Part shown: positions 6,436-8,767 of the stretch, in pieces
How positions within the stretch are numbered: position 1 is the stretch's first letter
How the letters are laid out: every line of letters begins with the position of its first letter
Source: Candidatus Kerfeldbacteria bacterium RIFOXYC2_FULL_38_9
Lineage (GTDB): Bacteria; Patescibacteriota; Patescibacteriia; UBA9570; XYC2-FULL-38-9
NCBI GenBank assembly: GCA_001818355.1
Contig: MHKJ01000008.1
Location: 13,316-22,082, forward strand
DNA length: 8,767 nucleotides
Direction: 5' to 3'
Translations under genes and position numbers: made by a program
The notes under the pieces: model-generated
What the model saw: only the letters and a program-made list of their open reading frames with translations
What the model was told of the DNA's origin: nothing
The model's database searches: none

Positions 6436-7637
6436 TTTTTTATAATATCCAACATTAAAGCGATTCTGTTTTCCCAAGAATGTTGGCGCGCCATGTTAAT
6501 GCGCCGTTGTTTCAGCTCTTCATTATCTTCACTTAAAGCTTTTTCTATTTTTTGGGAAAAATCTTCAGGCGAAACCGCTAATTTTATTAAATCTTGAAAT
6601 TGATCCGCACCAGGCACTGCACTAGCGACAATTGGTTTACCAACGGCTAAGTATTCATAAATTTTTAAGGGATTCATCGATTGTGTTAAAGCGTCAACCC
6701 GGTGAGGAATAATGGCTACATCAAAACATTTTAAATAATTTGGCAAACTTTCATAGGGTACACCTCCTAGAAAATGAATGTTGGAAAATTTCTTGGCTAA
6801 ATTTTTAGTCTCATTTTGTATGTTTTTCCAATGTTTATTTCTGGTAAAAAATTCCCAGCCGGAAATTTTATTGGGTCCGATAATCACCAAGTGCCAATCG
6901 GGATGTTTTTCTGCCAAATAACCAAAAATAGATAAATTCAATCTAAACTGAATAATGCCGTGATAACCAATAATTTTTTGTGATGGGGAATTTTTTTGAT
7001 TAAATAATTCGTGCGCGAAATGCACAGTGGAAGTAAGATGAGAAAAATGTTCTACATCTACTCCATTGGGAATATAAAAAACATTGTCCTTTTTTCCAAA
7101 AAAATCCACTAAAGATTCGGAAACGGTAAAAATAATATCAGCCTTTTTTTTAATCAATTCATAACAAACTGTTAATTTTTTTTGATAAGCCGCATAAGCA
7201 GGATGATGGCACCAATTGTCCACAGCATCAAAAATAATTTTAGCCTGCGGAAACTGATCTAAAATATCGGTAAAAAACGGCGTATAAGACCACAAAGTAA
7301 TGTCCGGAGCCAAGGTTAAATGTTTCAGCGCTTTTTTTAAATGCCGAGGATTGGTAAGGGTGGCATAGTACACGTTTTTTTTATCTTCATCTTGGTCTAA
7401 ACGGGTAAATAAACCGTGAGCAACGGTATTTTTATTTTTTTTCCAAGGTTTATTTTGTAAAAAAACTTTCAATTTTTTCTTTTTAGAAAATGGTAAAAAA
7501 TCCACCACCACTATTTGCTGATAATAATTACTGGCAATCAAATGTTGCAAAATATGATAATTACGATTAACCAAACCGGCCTGCCAATCACGGCGGTAAG
7601 ACATATTCAGCATAATCAATGTTTTCTCTTTATTCAT
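6432..7637 (-). CDS. GT-B fold glycosyltransferase (GT4/GT1-like, TuaH-type)
   Basis: This is a 401-residue retaining-type GT-B glycosyltransferase. The N-terminal half (acceptor domain) includes DWQAGLVNRNYHIL (17-30) and the IIFDAVDNWCHHPAY segment (134-148), which resembles the DxxD region of teichuronic-acid-type enzymes such as TuaH. The C-terminal nucleotide-sugar domain begins after IPNGVD (189-194), with GYHGII (224-229), FLGGVPYESLPNYL (289-302), and the donor-binding stretch MNPLKIYEYLAVGKPIVAS (321-339), where K325 and E328 occupy the expected positions. HSWENR (386-391) is a usual C-terminal ending motif. No signal peptide or membrane helix is evident, so it is likely peripheral on the cytoplasmic face. 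ATG follows the previous stop by 6 bases with no Shine-Dalgarno sequence. Substrate unknown; the TuaH resemblance is from remembered motif patterns, not an alignment. Confidence 0.86.
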   Translation of the reverse strand: MNKEKTLIMLNMSYRRDWQAGLVNRNYHILQHLIASNYYQQIVVVDFLPFSKKKKLKVFLQNKPWKKNKNTVAHGLFTRLDQDEDKKNVYYATLTNPRHLKKALKHLTLAPDITLWSYTPFFTDILDQFPQAKIIFDAVDNWCHHPAYAAYQKKLTVCYELIKKKADIIFTVSESLVDFFGKKDNVFYIPNGVDVEHFSHLTSTVHFAHELFNQKNSPSQKIIGYHGIIQFRLNLSIFGYLAEKHPDWHLVIIGPNKISGWEFFTRNKHWKNIQNETKNLAKKFSNIHFLGGVPYESLPNYLKCFDVAIIPHRVDALTQSMNPLKIYEYLAVGKPIVASAVPGADQFQDLIKLAVSPEDFSQKIEKALSEDNEELKQRRINMARQHSWENRIALMLDIIKK

Positions 7638-7643
7638 GAAAAA

Positions 7644-8747
7644 TTATTGCAATATTTTTTCTAATTCTTTAGCTTGAATTTTCCACTGAAAAAATTCCTC
7701 TACTCTTTCTTTACCAAACCGGCCCAGAGCCAAGGCTTTTTCTTTATCTGATAATAGTCTATCCAGCGCTTTTGTCAACATTAATATGTCTGTCGGATCA
7801 ACTAAAAAGCCGGTTTTTCCGTCTACCACCGCGTCAGAAATGCCGCCGCTTTTGCCCGCGATTACTGGTTTGCCAAAACTATTGGCCTCTAAAAAAACAA
7901 TACCGAAACCCTCCACATCATTATTACTTAACTGTCTGGCGGGCATTACAAAAATTTCAGATCGTTGATACCAAGCATGCAGTTCTTGATCCGAAACTCT
8001 GCCTGTAAATAAAACTGAATTTTTTAGTCCTTCTTGTTGAACGATGTTTTCCAATCTGACCCTGTCTGGACCATCGCCCACAATACAGTAAATTAAATTC
8101 GGATATTTTTCTCTTAGTTCCCGCATAGTGTAAATAACCATATCAATCCCCTTTCTTTCCACCAACCGGCAAACGCTTAATAAAATCCGTTTGGCAGATA
8201 GCTGATGCTTTTGTTCTATCAGAGCAATCTCTTGATCTAAGTTTTGCCGGCCATCATGACAAATGTGCGGACAAGGATAAATCATCGAAATGTTTTGAGG
8301 TGAAACTCCCAACTCTTCCAGGTGAAGACGAGTGTAAACGCTGACAGTAGTAATGTGTTGTGCGTATCTTAAGATATTTTTTATGAGCCAGCGTTTACGA
8401 GGCATGCCTTCTTCTCCGAAAGGCAAGGTTACATCCATAGCATGAGTCATAACGGTATAGGGAATGCCCAGCAGTAATTTTAAAACTAAAGCGATGGTAC
8501 CAATAGGTAAAATTTGACCAACTAAAATATGTTCAATTTTTTCTTTTCGCACCAGTTTGAAAGTCGACCATAAGCCTTGTAACCACTTGGGCCAGATAAA
8601 TTTATCAAGAGCAAGCAACTGGTGTTGAGCATCATCTAAGACTATAATTTTATCTGGCGGTAAACAAGACAAAAGGTTTTTATAATAATTGGCCACACCG
8701 CCAATCAGTGGTGGATAATCAAGGGTGATAAGTAAAGTTTTTTTCAT
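7644..8747 (-). CDS. GT4 family glycosyltransferase (PimB/mannosyltransferase-like)
   Basis: This 367-residue GT-B enzyme has a complete set of GT4 landmarks. The N-terminal glycine loop is YPPLIGGVANYY (11-22). THAMD (101-105) holds the usual histidine of the acceptor cleft. The donor domain shows SVCRLVERKGID (191-202), with R194 and K199 where GT4 enzymes bind the diphosphate, then IVGDGPDR (222-229). The E-x7-E motif is EGFGIVFLE (279-287), followed by SGGISDAVVDGKTGFLV (300-316). Close family relatives include phosphatidylinositol mannosyltransferases and other hexosyltransferases that act early in glycan assembly, but the sugar cannot be assigned. It is the first gene seen in the transcript and the only one with a good ribosome binding site (AAAGGA, 8752-8757). 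Only 20 bases upstream are visible, so whether the operon starts here is unknown. The next gene follows after 6 bases. Confidence 0.93.
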   Translation of the reverse strand: MKKTLLITLDYPPLIGGVANYYKNLLSCLPPDKIIVLDDAQHQLLALDKFIWPKWLQGLWSTFKLVRKEKIEHILVGQILPIGTIALVLKLLLGIPYTVMTHAMDVTLPFGEEGMPRKRWLIKNILRYAQHITTVSVYTRLHLEELGVSPQNISMIYPCPHICHDGRQNLDQEIALIEQKHQLSAKRILLSVCRLVERKGIDMVIYTMRELREKYPNLIYCIVGDGPDRVRLENIVQQEGLKNSVLFTGRVSDQELHAWYQRSEIFVMPARQLSNNDVEGFGIVFLEANSFGKPVIAGKSGGISDAVVDGKTGFLVDPTDILMLTKALDRLLSDKEKALALGRFGKERVEEFFQWKIQAKELEKILQ

Positions 8748-8751
8748 ATTA

Positions 8752-8757
8752 TCCTTT
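8752..8757 (-). promoter_or_regulatory. Shine-Dalgarno sequence of the GT4 gene
   Basis: On the minus strand AAAGGA precedes the ATG at 8747 with a 4-base spacer (TAAT). It is the only convincing Shine-Dalgarno match ahead of any gene start in the window and supports the chosen start. Confidence 0.7.
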
Positions 8758-8767
8758 TTTAAAAATT

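Noticed and set aside
6391..6440. Rho-independent terminator between the GT-B and GT2 genes
   Set aside because: The T-run after the outer stem is on the plus strand, where no gene leads into it. On the coding strand the T-run lies inside the loop and the structure abuts a start codon.
6349..6597. Plus-strand frame of 82 codons spanning the gap between two glycosyltransferases
   Set aside because: Mostly antisense to conserved coding sequence at both ends; no domain recognised.
7772..8008. Two overlapping plus-strand frames inside the GT4 gene
   Set aside because: They are antisense to the E-x7-E donor-binding region, which explains their openness.
8748..8753. GATAAT as a promoter -10 box
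   Set aside because: It overlaps the Shine-Dalgarno sequence and touches the start codon, and no -35 region can be assessed with only 20 bases of upstream sequence.

Overview
The window is an AT-rich, almost fully coding stretch read entirely from the minus strand. The genes are separated by at most 38 bases and often overlap. In transcription order (high to low coordinate) it holds a GT4 glycosyltransferase (8747-7644), a second GT-B glycosyltransferase resembling the TuaH/GT1-GT4 group (7637-6432), a GT2 glycosyltransferase (6393-5503), a polytopic O-antigen ligase/polymerase-like membrane protein (5516-3951), two more GT2 enzymes (3954-2941 and 2936-2148), a membrane-anchored DUF4012 protein (2136-148), and the first 47 codons of mreB (142 to the window edge). 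No stretch longer than about 40 bases lacks a gene. I saw no tRNA, rRNA, CRISPR array, insertion sequence or transposase.

The organism is most likely a member of the Candidate Phyla Radiation (Patescibacteria, Parcubacteria-like). This is inferred from the mix of many small GT2 enzymes, an O-antigen-ligase-like protein and a DUF4012 protein in a compact AT-rich operon, and from the near absence of Shine-Dalgarno sequences. TGA ends the ligase-like gene and the other stops seen are TAA, so the standard bacterial code applies and the UGA-glycine lineages (Gracilibacteria, Absconditabacteria) are unlikely. Other Gram-positive-like or uncultured bacteria cannot be excluded without a database search.

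The genes make sense as a surface-glycan operon. Two GT-B and three GT-A enzymes would build an oligosaccharide on the cytoplasmic face of the membrane. The ligase-like protein would polymerise it or transfer it to an acceptor outside. DUF4012 has a short, very basic cytoplasmic tail, one membrane helix and a large external domain, and would act at the cell surface in an unknown step. MreB, the actin-like scaffold for wall growth, follows with a 5-base gap. The initiating sugar-phosphate transferase, flippase, chain-length regulator and sugar-nucleotide synthesis genes are not in the window.

The points most worth a second look are the glycan-DUF4012-mreB linkage, the unknown role of DUF4012, the ligase-like protein in a probable LPS-free cell, and a pair of competing inverted repeats that join one gene's stop to the next gene's start at 6392-6435.
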